DNA of 64,000 nt from Xenophilus sp. E41 (GTDB taxonomy: Bacteria; Pseudomonadota; Gammaproteobacteria; Burkholderiales; Burkholderiaceae_C): assembly GCF_003671765.1 (NCBI RefSeq), contig NZ_QPIB01000008.1, positions 124,001-188,000 of the forward strand. The letters are read 5' to 3'. Under the pieces are notes generated by a model. That model did no database searches, was not told where the DNA came from, and saw nothing but the letters and a program-made list of their open reading frames with translations. Shown here one piece after another: positions 35,711-44,055 of this stretch. A program made the translations under genes and the position numbers. How positions within the stretch are numbered: position 1 is the first letter of the stretch; each line of letters starts with the position of its first letter.

Positions 35711-35982
35711 GGCGGTGACGGGCTCCAGCGGCAGGACGCGACGCGGCCAGAAGCCCGCGATGCGTCGAAGATCAGGGCGCCCCTGCCTACGGAAGTCGAT
35801 GCGGGGAGAGGCGCCTGTAATTACCGGTAATTATGGGAATGCACCCGTGCAAGCGCAAGCGCCCCGGCGTCGGACAAACCCTTGGGTCCGCGCGTGCATG
35901 GACAATGGCCGCACACGCTCCACGATGTGGGCGGCGCCGCCGGCATCGAGGCGCCGCCGCGGCCCGGCGCGTTCCACCACCC
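35711..35982. promoter_or_regulatory. Divergent promoter region with 16-bp palindrome
   Basis: 272 bp between gntR (minus) and the RlmN-like gene (plus). It holds the AT-rich palindrome annotated at 35818-35833. The remainder is GC-rich with no gene; reading frames here are not protein-like. Confidence 0.6.
35818..35833. promoter_or_regulatory. Perfect 16-bp palindrome, likely GntR operator
   Basis: TAATTACCGGTAATTA, two 8-bp arms with no spacer and 75% A+T in a roughly 70% G+C setting. It is 108 bp upstream of the gntR ATG and 150 bp before the RlmN-like gene. Such AT-rich dyads are typical GntR-family operators, but binding is inference. Confidence 0.65.
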
Positions 35983-37041
35983 ATGAAACTCCACCAACTG
36001 CGACAGCGCCTGCGCGATGCGGGGGCCGGCCCCAGCCACGAGCAGCGCATCCTGCGCAACTGGTCGCATGCGCTGGCGCGCGAGAGCGGCCGCCGCCGGC
36101 CGTCGACCTTCTTTCCCGCCCCGCTGCTGGCCGCCCTGCCCGGCATCGAGGCCGAACTCGCGGGCCTGGCGCGGCTGCGCAGCGCCCACACCGGCGCCGA
36201 CGGCTCGGAGCGCCTGCTGGTGGCACTGGCAGACGGCCAGGCCGTGGAAAGCGTCCTGCTGCCGCGCGACGGGCTGTGCGTGTCGACGCAGGTCGGCTGC
36301 GCGGTCGGCTGCCGCTTCTGCATGACCGGCCGCGACGGGCTGCTGCGCCAGGTCGGCAGTGCCGAGATCGTGGCGCAGGTGGCGCTCGCCCGCGCGCGGC
36401 GGCCGGTGCGCAAGGTGGTCTTCATGGGCATGGGCGAGCCGGCCCACAACCTCGACAACGTGCTGGAGGCCATCGACTTCCTCGGCACGGCGGGCAACGT
36501 GGGCCACAAGAACCTCGTCTTCTCCACCGTCGGCGATCCGCGCGCCTTCGAGCGGCTGCATCGCCAGCAGGTGCGGCCGGCCCTCGCGGTGTCGCTGCAC
36601 ACCACGCGCGCCGGCCTGCGCCGCGAGCTGCTGCCGCGCGCCCCCGAGCTGAGCCCGGAGGAACTGGTCGCCGCCGCCGAAGGCTATGCACGCGCCACCG
36701 GCTACCCGATCCAGTACCAGTGGACCCTGCTGGACGGCGTCAACGACGGCGAGGAAGAACTCGACGGCCTCGTGCGCCTGCTCCGAGGCAAGTACGGCGT
36801 GCTCAACGTCATCCCCTTCAACGAGGTCGAGGGCGCGGGCTTCGGCCGGCCGGGCTGGGAGCGCTGCCGCGCCTTCGCGCGCACGCTGCACGAGCGCGGC
36901 ATCCTCACCAAGCTGCGTGACTCGGCCGGGCAGGACATCGATGGCGGCTGCGGGCAGTTGCGGGCACGGACCCTCGGCCTCGCGCAGCCGCTGCGGCGCA
37001 TCGCCGTCGCGGATGCCGCACGACACCGTGCCGCGCCCTGA
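35983..37041 (+). CDS. RlmN/Cfr-like radical SAM RNA methyltransferase
   Basis: 352-residue member of the RlmN/Cfr group. The cluster motif C106-x3-C110-x2-C113 (TQVGCAVGCRFCMTG), KVVFMGMGEPAHN, LHTTRAGLRRELLP and the catalytic-acceptor cysteine C323 in GQDIDGGCGQL are all present. RlmN methylates 23S rRNA A2503 and some tRNAs. Differences from standard RlmN, such as a short N-terminal part, suggest a paralogue rather than the housekeeping copy. The ATG at 35983 is preferred. The methyltransferase at 37077 follows after 35 bp. Confidence 0.88.
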   Translation: MKLHQLRQRLRDAGAGPSHEQRILRNWSHALARESGRRRPSTFFPAPLLAALPGIEAELAGLARLRSAHTGADGSERLLVALADGQAVESVLLPRDGLCVSTQVGCAVGCRFCMTGRDGLLRQVGSAEIVAQVALARARRPVRKVVFMGMGEPAHNLDNVLEAIDFLGTAGNVGHKNLVFSTVGDPRAFERLHRQQVRPALAVSLHTTRAGLRRELLPRAPELSPEELVAAAEGYARATGYPIQYQWTLLDGVNDGEEELDGLVRLLRGKYGVLNVIPFNEVEGAGFGRPGWERCRAFARTLHERGILTKLRDSAGQDIDGGCGQLRARTLGLAQPLRRIAVADAARHRAAP

Positions 37042-37076
37042 AATCCCCCGCCTTCGCCATCGAAAGGAACCCAGGC

Positions 37077-37685
37077 ATGCAATCGGCCGACGCCGCCCTC
37101 TTCGACGCGGCCTACTACGAGCGCTTCTACTTCGACCAGAAGACGCGGGTGTCGGACCCGCAGCACGTCGAGCGCCTAGGCGCCTTCGTGTGCAGCTACC
37201 TGCAATACCTGCGCGTGCCGGTGCAGCGCGTGCTCGATGTGGGCTGCGGCATCGGGCTGTGGCGCGACATCGTGGCGCGTCAGTTCCCGCAGGCGCAGTT
37301 CCACGGCGTGGAGATCAGCGAGTACCTGTGCCAGCGCTACGGCTGGACACAGGGCTCGGTGGTGGATTACACGACGCGCGAGCCCTTCGACCTCGTGATC
37401 TGCCAGGGCGTGCTGGCGTACCTCAGCCCGGCAGACCTCAAGCGCGCGCTGCGCAACCTGGGCACGCTCACGCGCGGCGCGCTGTACCTGGAGGTGGTCA
37501 CGCGCGAGGACTACGAGAACGACATCGTGGACGACACGCTGACCGACCCGCGCCTCTTCCGGCACCGTGCCGAGGCCTACCGGCGCGGCCTCGCGCCGAA
37601 CTTCAGGCACGCGGGCGGCGGCGTCTGGCTCAGCCGCGACTGCGAGGTGCCGCTCTACGCCATGGAGTGCGCCGACGACGCGTAG
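37077..37685 (+). CDS. class I SAM-dependent methyltransferase
   Basis: 202 residues. Motif I VLDVGCGIGLWRDIV binds SAM, motif II (FHGVEISEYLC) has the acidic residue, and FDLVICQGVLAYLSP is motif IV. The substrate cannot be told. It lies 35 bp after the RlmN-like gene and is probably co-transcribed, so an RNA or small-molecule modification module is possible. It ends 6 bp from the stop of the convergent Bug gene. Confidence 0.88.
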   Translation: MQSADAALFDAAYYERFYFDQKTRVSDPQHVERLGAFVCSYLQYLRVPVQRVLDVGCGIGLWRDIVARQFPQAQFHGVEISEYLCQRYGWTQGSVVDYTTREPFDLVICQGVLAYLSPADLKRALRNLGTLTRGALYLEVVTREDYENDIVDDTLTDPRLFRHRAEAYRRGLAPNFRHAGGGVWLSRDCEVPLYAMECADDA

Positions 37686-37691
37686 CCGTGG

Positions 37692-38684
37692 TCAGAGTTT
37701 GATGCCGGCGCCTTTGACGGTCGGCCCCAGCACCCCGACCTGCTCCTTCACGAAGCTGTCGAATCTCGCCGTGGTCTCGGGCTTGCCGACGATGCCGAGG
37801 TCGACCATCTTCTTCTGCACCTCGGGCATGACCAGCACCTCGTTGCAGGCCGCATTGAGCCTGGCGACCATGTCCGCGGGCAGCTTCGCCGGGCCGGAGA
37901 GGCCGAAGAAGTTCTCCAGCACCAGCTTGGCTTGGCCGAGTTCCACCACCGTCGGCACCTCGGGCATCAGCGGCGAGCGCGCCGTGCTCGTCACCGCCAG
38001 CGGCACCAGCTGGCCGGTCTTGAAATACTGCACATAGGCGGTGATGACGTCGATGCCGACCGGGATGATCCCGGCCAGCAGGTCGGTGGTCATCGGGGCA
38101 CCGCCGCGGTAGGGCACGTGCACCAGGTTGGCGCCCGTGACCTTGCGCGTCAGCTCGCCGTGGATGTGGCCGACCGAGCCGGGGCCGCCGGAACCGAAGT
38201 CCACGCGCTCCTTCTGTGCCTTGGCCAGCAGCTCGCCGAAGCTCTTGATGCCGGATTCCTTGCTGGCCATGACGACCAGCGGGGCCGAGCCCAGGTAGGC
38301 GATGTGCGTGAAGGCGGCCACCGGGTCGTAGGGTGCCTTCTCGAGCGTGAAGGGCCCGAGCGCGATCGGCGTGGTGTTCGACAGCATCAGGGTGTAGCCG
38401 TCGGCCGGCGCCGTGGCCACGATCTGGCCACCGATGGTGCCGCCGGCGCCGGGCCGGTTGTCGATGACCACCGGCTGGCCGAGCTTGCGGGCCAGCTGCT
38501 CGCCCACGATGCGCGCCAGGATGTCGCTCGAGCCGCCGGGCGGGAAGGTGACGACGATCTTGATCGGCTTGTCGGGCCACTGCGCGAAGGCAGGCAGGCC
38601 GAGGGACGCGAGGCCACCCGCGCCCAGCAGGCGCAGGGCGCCGCGGCGCGACAGGGGAAGGGACGGAGCGAAGGACGAAGGCAT
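37692..38684 (-). CDS. Bug-family tripartite tricarboxylate receptor
   Basis: 330-residue periplasmic binding protein. The signal peptide has twin-arginine-like SRRGALRLLGAGGLASLG and ends near LPAFAQ, followed by the family start WPDKPIKIVVTFPPGGSSD, the loop GAGGTIGGQIVA and LVHVPYRGGAPMTTDLLAG. It is divergent from the LysR gene at 38847 (162 bp apart), which is a usual pairing. The ligand is unknown and no permease lies nearby. Confidence 0.92.
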   Translation of the reverse strand: MPSSFAPSLPLSRRGALRLLGAGGLASLGLPAFAQWPDKPIKIVVTFPPGGSSDILARIVGEQLARKLGQPVVIDNRPGAGGTIGGQIVATAPADGYTLMLSNTTPIALGPFTLEKAPYDPVAAFTHIAYLGSAPLVVMASKESGIKSFGELLAKAQKERVDFGSGGPGSVGHIHGELTRKVTGANLVHVPYRGGAPMTTDLLAGIIPVGIDVITAYVQYFKTGQLVPLAVTSTARSPLMPEVPTVVELGQAKLVLENFFGLSGPAKLPADMVARLNAACNEVLVMPEVQKKMVDLGIVGKPETTARFDSFVKEQVGVLGPTVKGAGIKL

Positions 38685-38846
38685 GGTGGCACCAGAGCAA
38701 GGGCAATGCCCGGGATTCTCGAAAGCGCGCACGGGCACGCCAATTGCCCAAGCCGAATGAACGGCATAGCAGAAGGGGCCGGATGCGAGGCCTTTGGCAT
38801 TCGTTCCGGGCCGCCCCGGCACCAAAGCTGTGCACCCGACCGATCC

Positions 38847-39821
38847 ATGTCCCGTCCCGACGATCCCTTCGACACCTACCTGCTGCGCGTCTTCAGCATC
38901 CTGATGCGCGAGCGCAGCGTCTCGCGCACGGCCACGCGCCTGAACCAGTCCCAGCCCGCGATCAGCACCGCGCTCAAGCGCCTGCGCGAGATCTTCGGCG
39001 ACCCGCTGCTCGTCAAGGACAAGCAGCGCATGGTGCCGACCGAGCGCGCGCTGCAGCTCGAGGTCTCGGTGCGCGTGGTGCTGGGCGAGATCGACGTGCT
39101 GCTCGCGCCCGGCACCGCCTTCGAGCCGGCGACGACCAAGCAGGTCTTTCGCATCGGCACACCCGACTACCTGGCGCCGCCGCTGATGGCCGCCGTCGTC
39201 AACTACATGCGCGGCACCGCGCCCAATGCGCGCCTGCTGCTGCAGCCGCTGGGGCCCGACTACGACTTCGAGGAAGCGCTGGCCGAAGGCGAGCTCGACG
39301 TCGTCATCGGCAACTGGCCGCAACCCCCGGAGCATCTGCGCACCACGCTGCTGCTGGAGGACGAGATCGTCTGCCTGGTCGATCGCGACCACCCGCTGGC
39401 CGGCGGCATGAAGGTGGCCGACTACCTGCAGGGCGCGCACATCGTGCCGCTGCTCTACAGCATGACGCAGCGCGGCGTGGTCGAGACCTCGCTGGCGGCC
39501 CAGCGCATGGCGCGCACCGCGTCGGTCACGGTGCCCTACTTCGGCATGGCCCCGCACCTTCTGCCGGGCACCGACCTGATCTTCACCACCAGCCGCCACT
39601 TCGCCCAGCACTACGCGGCGATGCTGCCGCTGGCCATCGTGCCCTCGCCCATCGACTTCCCGCCCATGCGCTTCTACCAGTTGTGGCACGGCCGCACGCA
39701 GCACGCGCCGGGCCACATCTGGTTCCGGTCGCTGCTCTCGGCCGTGGTGCGCACGGCGGGCGCCACGCGCCACCTGCGCACGCCTGCGCCGCTGGTGCGG
39801 CCATCCGGCCTGGCGAGGTGA
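38847..39821 (+). CDS. LysR-family transcriptional regulator
   Basis: 324 residues. Winged helix FDTYLLRVFSILMRERSVSR then RLNQSQPAISTALKRLREIF, followed by the effector-binding domain from FRIGTPDYLAPPL, typical of the NodD/NahR-like branch (FGDPLLVKDKQRMVPTERA). It is divergent from the Bug gene at 38684 and may control it. A copy of repeat family A lies 10 bp after the stop. The inducer is unknown. Confidence 0.92.
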   Translation: MSRPDDPFDTYLLRVFSILMRERSVSRTATRLNQSQPAISTALKRLREIFGDPLLVKDKQRMVPTERALQLEVSVRVVLGEIDVLLAPGTAFEPATTKQVFRIGTPDYLAPPLMAAVVNYMRGTAPNARLLLQPLGPDYDFEEALAEGELDVVIGNWPQPPEHLRTTLLLEDEIVCLVDRDHPLAGGMKVADYLQGAHIVPLLYSMTQRGVVETSLAAQRMARTASVTVPYFGMAPHLLPGTDLIFTTSRHFAQHYAAMLPLAIVPSPIDFPPMRFYQLWHGRTQHAPGHIWFRSLLSAVVRTAGATRHLRTPAPLVRPSGLAR

Positions 39822-39830
39822 ATGCTCGTC

Positions 39831-39885
39831 TTTTGATAGCGTCCCGCGCCCAACCGGCGGGCGCTGGCGGCTTTTTCGGCTCGAA
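39831..39885 (+). repeat. Repeat family A, copy 3
   Basis: 55 bp in the 3' region of the LysR gene. TTTTGATAGC, then GCGGGCGCTGGCGG and TTTTTCGGCTCGAA. Plus orientation, the reverse of copies 1, 2 and 4. Confidence 0.85.
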
Positions 39886-39953
39886 GTATTCGACGACTCG
39901 GTGACTTTCATTGACAATCCGCCGCGCTCCGGTCGCACCGCCCTCGACGTGCC

Positions 39954-40448
39954 ATGCCGCCCCCCGCCGCCCTGCTCTCACCCGACCACATCGCCCTGAT
40001 CGACAAGGGCGTCTCGGCGATCGTCGCCTCGCGGGACGCGGCGCTGCGGCCCAGCCTGATGCGCGCCGTGGGCGCGACCATCTCGCCCGACGGCGGGCAG
40101 GTCACCGTTTTCGTGTCGCGCAGCCAGTCGCGCCAGTTGCTGCTCGACATCGCGGCCACCGGCGAGGTGGCGGTGGTCTTCAGCCAGCCCCTCAGCCACC
40201 GTACCGTCCAGCTCAAGGGCCGCCAGGCCACGCTGCGGCCCGCCGGTGACGCGGATGCACCCGCACTGCGGCGCTACCTCGCGTCGATGGAAGAGGAGAT
40301 CGGCGCCGTCGGCTTCGGGCCGGCCTTCGTGCATGCCATGTTCGCGCACCGGCTGGACGACCTGGTCGCCATCGGCTTCACGCCCGCCGAGGCCTACGAC
40401 CAGACGCCCGGCCCGCGCGCTGGCACGGCGCTGCCCCACGCCGCCTGA
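39954..40448 (+). CDS. PNPOx-fold (FMN-binding split barrel) protein
   Basis: 164-residue single-domain protein of the pyridoxamine 5'-phosphate oxidase-like fold: DKGVSAIVASRDAALRPSLM, VTVFVSRSQSRQLLLDIAAT and the strand EVAVVFSQPLSHRTVQLKG. Such proteins bind FMN, F420 or heme. It is 10 bp before a larger PNPOx-GAF protein, so the two are one unit. Function is unknown. Confidence 0.82.
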   Translation: MPPPAALLSPDHIALIDKGVSAIVASRDAALRPSLMRAVGATISPDGGQVTVFVSRSQSRQLLLDIAATGEVAVVFSQPLSHRTVQLKGRQATLRPAGDADAPALRRYLASMEEEIGAVGFGPAFVHAMFAHRLDDLVAIGFTPAEAYDQTPGPRAGTALPHAA

Positions 40449-40458
40449 GCGCCGCCCC

Positions 40459-41799
40459 GTGAGCAGCGACCCCACCACCGCCCTGCGTGCCTGCTTCGAG
40501 GGCGCCATCCCGGCCATCATGGCCACCTGCGCCGCCGACGGCACGCCCAACGTGGCCTACATCTCGCAGGTCTTCCATGTCGACGGCGGCCATGTCGCCC
40601 TGTCCTTCCAGTTCTTCAACAAGACGCGGCAGAACATCCTGGCCAACCCCTTCGCCACGCTGCTGCTGATGGACCCGCGCACCGCCGCCTTCCACCGGCT
40701 GCACGTGCGCTACCTGCGCACCGAGACCGGGGGGCCGCTGTTCGAAGGCATGAAGGCCCAGCTCGCGGGCATCGCGTCGCACTCGGGCATGGCCGCGGTG
40801 TTTCGCCTGCGGGGCGCCGACGTCTACCGCGTGGAGTCGGTCGAGGCGGTCGAGGGCGAGCAACTGCCTGCACCGCCGCCGCGCAGCGGGCTGCTGGCAG
40901 CGGTGCGCCGCGCCGCGGACGGCTTCACGCGCTGCACCGCCACCGACGAGCTGCTGCAGGGCGCGCTGGCAGTGCTCACCGACGCGCTGGGCATCGGCCA
41001 TGCCATGGTGCTGATGCACGACCCGGCGACCGACCGCCTCTACACGCTGGCCAGCACCGGCTACGCGAGCTCGGGGGTGGGCTCGGAAATCCCGGTCGGC
41101 CACGGCGTGATTGGCGTCGCCGCGCGCGAACGCACCGCGGTGCGCATCGGCCACATGACCAACGCGGCGAGCTACAGCCACGCCTTCCGCACGAGCGTGC
41201 AGGCCGATGCGCCCGAACTTCTGGAAGTGGAGATCCCCTTTCCGGGCCTGGCGCAGCCACGCAGCCAGGTCGCCCTCCCGATCGTCTCGGCCGGGCGGCT
41301 GCTGGGCGTGCTGTTCGCCGAGAGCGAATGCGGCATGGCCTTCGGTTTCGAGGACGAGGATGCGCTGGCCGCCATCGCCGGCCACCTGGGTACCGCGCTG
41401 GACCTGCTGCAGGCCGCGGCCGAGCCTGCCGCGGAGGCCACTGCGCAGCCGCCGGCACGCGCGCCTGTCGACGGCGCGCCGCTGCAGGTGCGCCGCTACC
41501 CGGTGAACGACAGCGTGTTCATCGACGGCCAGTACCTCATCAAGGGCGTGGCCGGCGCCATCCTGTGCAAGCTGCTGCGGGAGTACGCCGGCCAGGGCCG
41601 CACCGAATTCAGCAACCGCGAGCTGCGCCTGGACGGCTCGCTGGGCCTGCCCGATGTCGCCGACAACCTGGAGGCCCGGCTGCTGCTGCTCCAGCGCCGC
41701 CTGGCCGAGCAGTGCCCGGCCCTGCGCATCGAGAAGACCGGCCGCGGCCGCTTCGCGCTGCGCGTGGCCCGGCCGGTGCGCCTCGACGAGGCAGGCTGA
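40459..41799 (+). CDS. PNPOx-like plus GAF plus winged-helix-like protein
   Basis: 446 residues from a GTG start. Domain order: PNPOx-like split barrel (about 1-130, PAIMATCAADGTPNVAYIS), GAF sensory domain (about 150-310, with GIGHAMVLMHDPATDRLYTL and AQPRSQVALPIVSAGRLLGV), and a C-terminal domain (about 345-440, VFIDGQYLIKGVAGAILCKL, LPDVADNLEARLLLLQRRL) that looks like a winged helix seen in some sensory proteins. It suggests a flavin- or heme-linked signal sensor that may bind nucleic acid. I know no functional study. Paired with the smaller PNPOx gene. Confidence 0.85.
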   Translation: MSSDPTTALRACFEGAIPAIMATCAADGTPNVAYISQVFHVDGGHVALSFQFFNKTRQNILANPFATLLLMDPRTAAFHRLHVRYLRTETGGPLFEGMKAQLAGIASHSGMAAVFRLRGADVYRVESVEAVEGEQLPAPPPRSGLLAAVRRAADGFTRCTATDELLQGALAVLTDALGIGHAMVLMHDPATDRLYTLASTGYASSGVGSEIPVGHGVIGVAARERTAVRIGHMTNAASYSHAFRTSVQADAPELLEVEIPFPGLAQPRSQVALPIVSAGRLLGVLFAESECGMAFGFEDEDALAAIAGHLGTALDLLQAAAEPAAEATAQPPARAPVDGAPLQVRRYPVNDSVFIDGQYLIKGVAGAILCKLLREYAGQGRTEFSNRELRLDGSLGLPDVADNLEARLLLLQRRLAEQCPALRIEKTGRGRFALRVARPVRLDEAG

Positions 41800-41818
41800 A
41801 GCGCGCGCCGCGCCCGCC

Positions 41819-42562
41819 TCAGGCGGCGACCAGGCCGGGCGCCGGCGGCAGGCCCAGTGCCGCCGACAGCTTGGCCCACTCGCGCTCGCTCAGGTGCGGG
41901 CGCACCACGTCCAGCGCCGCGGCGAAGGCCGGCGCCGGCGCATGGGCCTGCATGTCGCGCAGCATCGCGGCCCGCTCGGCCGGGTTCATGAACGGAACCA
42001 GCCAGCGCAGCGTGAACATCATCTCGTGCGGCGGGATCGAGGCTACCAGCGCATCGTGGATGGCGACCAGTTCGGCGTCGGTGTAGCGGGCCCAGAGCAC
42101 CGCGTTGTGCGCCGTCTCCTCGACATGCATGTGCTCGAAGTTGTGCGCGACGAAGAGCGAGGTCTCGCGGTAGAGCGCCAGCACGCCGGCGGCGCGGGCT
42201 TCGGGCGGCGCATGCAGCAGACCGGTGGCCTGGGCGGCCAGGCGTGCGATGGCCGCCTCGTGCTGCGCATGCTCGTGCGCGATGGCCTCGCTGGCGCCGG
42301 GCGCGCGTGCTTCCATGGCCGTGTGGATGAAGGCGTTCTCGTGGCCCAGATGGCTGCGGCAGAAGTCCAGCAGTTGCAACAGGCGCTGCGTGCCGTCGGC
42401 CAGCTCGAAGCTGTCGTCCGGGTCCAGACGGCCCAGGGTCAGCAAGGTGTCGGCCATTAGCGCGCGCAGCGCCTTGTGGATGCCGGCGTAGATGTCGAAA
42501 CGCTGGGCGGCAGCGCCGGAGGTGCAGGCGACGGCCTGCAGTTCGTTCTTGTCGATGTGCAT
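41819..42562 (-). CDS. hemerythrin-like (HHE) domain protein
   Basis: 247 residues, mostly helical. The metal-binding pattern of hemerythrin-like domains is visible: HKALRALM near residue 29, RSHLGHENAFIHTAME, HEHAQHEAAI, and HNFEHMHVEETAHNAVLW. Such proteins bind a di-iron centre and respond to oxygen or nitric oxide, or store iron; which applies here is inference. The tandem PmrA-like boxes at 42665 lie 103 bp upstream of its ATG. Confidence 0.8.
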   Translation of the reverse strand: MHIDKNELQAVACTSGAAAQRFDIYAGIHKALRALMADTLLTLGRLDPDDSFELADGTQRLLQLLDFCRSHLGHENAFIHTAMEARAPGASEAIAHEHAQHEAAIARLAAQATGLLHAPPEARAAGVLALYRETSLFVAHNFEHMHVEETAHNAVLWARYTDAELVAIHDALVASIPPHEMMFTLRWLVPFMNPAERAAMLRDMQAHAPAPAFAAALDVVRPHLSEREWAKLSAALGLPPAPGLVAA

Positions 42563-42792
42563 GGTGTGCTTTTCCGTTGTCGGTTTCTGGAGGGCAGCTT
42601 CGCCGCGGCGACAGGCCTCGTGGGCTGCTGGAAGGCAGTCTAGGAACGCCGCCCGCGACGCGCCGCTAAGAATTGCTTAACGGCTTCCTAAGAACTTCTT
42701 AAGCGCGTTCTGCCCACGGGCGACAGCGGCCGCGCACCCGCTCCCGTAGACTGGCGCGCGCCTTTTCAAACGACAACGAAGGAGACACTCCC
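42563..42792. other. Intergenic region with tandem operator sites
   Basis: 230 bp between the hemerythrin-like gene and the binding-protein gene, divergent. It contains two AT-rich near-repeats (next entry), otherwise GC-rich spacer. No small gene is seen. Confidence 0.5.
42665..42703. promoter_or_regulatory. Tandem PmrA-like boxes
   Basis: GCTAAG-N5-CTTAAC at 42665-42681 and CCTAAG-N5-CTTAAG at 42687-42703, start to start 22 bp, two helical turns. This resembles the CTTAAG-N5-CTTAAG sites of PmrA/QseB-type response regulators. The second copy includes TAAGAACTTCTTA, a perfect palindrome. The regulator gene is not in the window. Confidence 0.6.
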
Positions 42793-44040
42793 ATGCCATG
42801 CATCCCCTTGCGGCTGCGGCACGCGCTCGCGTCCGCCGCCCTGCTCGCCCTCTCGTCCGCCGCGCTTGCCCAGCCGGCCTCGCCGCCGCGCATCTCCGAC
42901 AACGTGGTCAAGATCGGCGTGCTCACCGACCTGTCGGGCGTGTCGAGCGAGAACGCAGGCAAGGGCTCGATCGTGGCGGCGCAACTGGCCATCGACGAGT
43001 TCAGCAAGGACCGCAAGGTCCTGGGCATGCCGATCGAGCTGGTGTCGGCTGATTCGCAGGGCAAGACCGACATCGGCGCCACGAAGGTGCGCGAGTGGTT
43101 CGACCAGCAGCAGGTCGACATGATCACCGACCTCACCTACTCCAACGTGGCGCTGGCCGTGACGCGCATCGCCGACGAGAAGAAGCGCTTCGCCATGGTC
43201 ACCGGTGCCGGCGCCTCCACCATCAGCGACGACCAGTGCACCGCGCGCAGCGTGCACTGGATGTACGACACCTACGCGCTGTCGAACACCACCGTGCCGG
43301 CGCTGATCGCCCGGGGCCTGACGAGCTGGTACTTCATCACGGCCGACTACGCCTTCGGCAACGCGCTCGAGAAGGACGCCACGGCCATCATCAACAAGTC
43401 GGGCGGCAAGGTGCTGGGCAGTTCGCGGCATCCGATCAACTCGTCGGACCAGTCCTCCTACCTGCTCACGGCGCAGAACTCCGGCGCGCAGGTCATCGCC
43501 ATGGCCAACTCGGGCCTGGACACGCTCAACACCGTCAAGCAGGCGGCGCAGTTCGGCATGGTGCGCGGCGGCAAGCAGACCTTCACGCCGCTGCTGTCGC
43601 TCATCACCGAGGTCCAGGCCATGGGCCTTGCGAACGCGCAGGGCATGGTGCTGACCAACGGCTTCTACTGGGACATGGACGACCGCGCCCGCGCCTTCGG
43701 CCAGCGCTTCTTCGCCGTGCACAAGAAGATGCCGACCATGATGCAGGCGGCCGTGTACTCGGCCGTGCTGAACTACCTCAAGGCCATCGAGGCCACGGGC
43801 ACCGACGAGGTGGACGCGGTGGTCGCGAAGCTGCGCACGATGAAGTTCGACGACGCGGTGATCCGCAACGGCCAGCTGCGCGCCGACGGCAAGATGGTCC
43901 ACGACATGCTGCTGGTGCAGGTGAAGACGCCCGCCGAATCGAAGAGCACCTGGGACCTCTACAAGGTGCTGCAGACCGTGCCGGGCGACAAGGCCTTCTC
44001 GCCGCTGGCCGAGTCGAGGTGCCCGCTGGTCAGGCGCTGA
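42793..44040 (+). CDS. branched-chain amino acid-type ABC substrate-binding protein
   Basis: 415-residue periplasmic binding protein of the LivJ/leucine-binding group. The signal peptide (MPCIPLRLRHALASAALLAL..ALAQP) is followed by VVKIGVLTDLSGVSSENAGKG and AAQLAIDEF, with a second lobe YSAVLNYLKAIEATGTDEVD. A strong ribosome site AAGGAG precedes the ATG. The usual two permease and two ATPase genes are absent around it, so it is an orphan receptor. The ligand may be any small acid or amide. Confidence 0.92.
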   Translation: MPCIPLRLRHALASAALLALSSAALAQPASPPRISDNVVKIGVLTDLSGVSSENAGKGSIVAAQLAIDEFSKDRKVLGMPIELVSADSQGKTDIGATKVREWFDQQQVDMITDLTYSNVALAVTRIADEKKRFAMVTGAGASTISDDQCTARSVHWMYDTYALSNTTVPALIARGLTSWYFITADYAFGNALEKDATAIINKSGGKVLGSSRHPINSSDQSSYLLTAQNSGAQVIAMANSGLDTLNTVKQAAQFGMVRGGKQTFTPLLSLITEVQAMGLANAQGMVLTNGFYWDMDDRARAFGQRFFAVHKKMPTMMQAAVYSAVLNYLKAIEATGTDEVDAVVAKLRTMKFDDAVIRNGQLRADGKMVHDMLLVQVKTPAESKSTWDLYKVLQTVPGDKAFSPLAESRCPLVRR

Positions 44041-44055
44041 GCCGGCACACGATCG

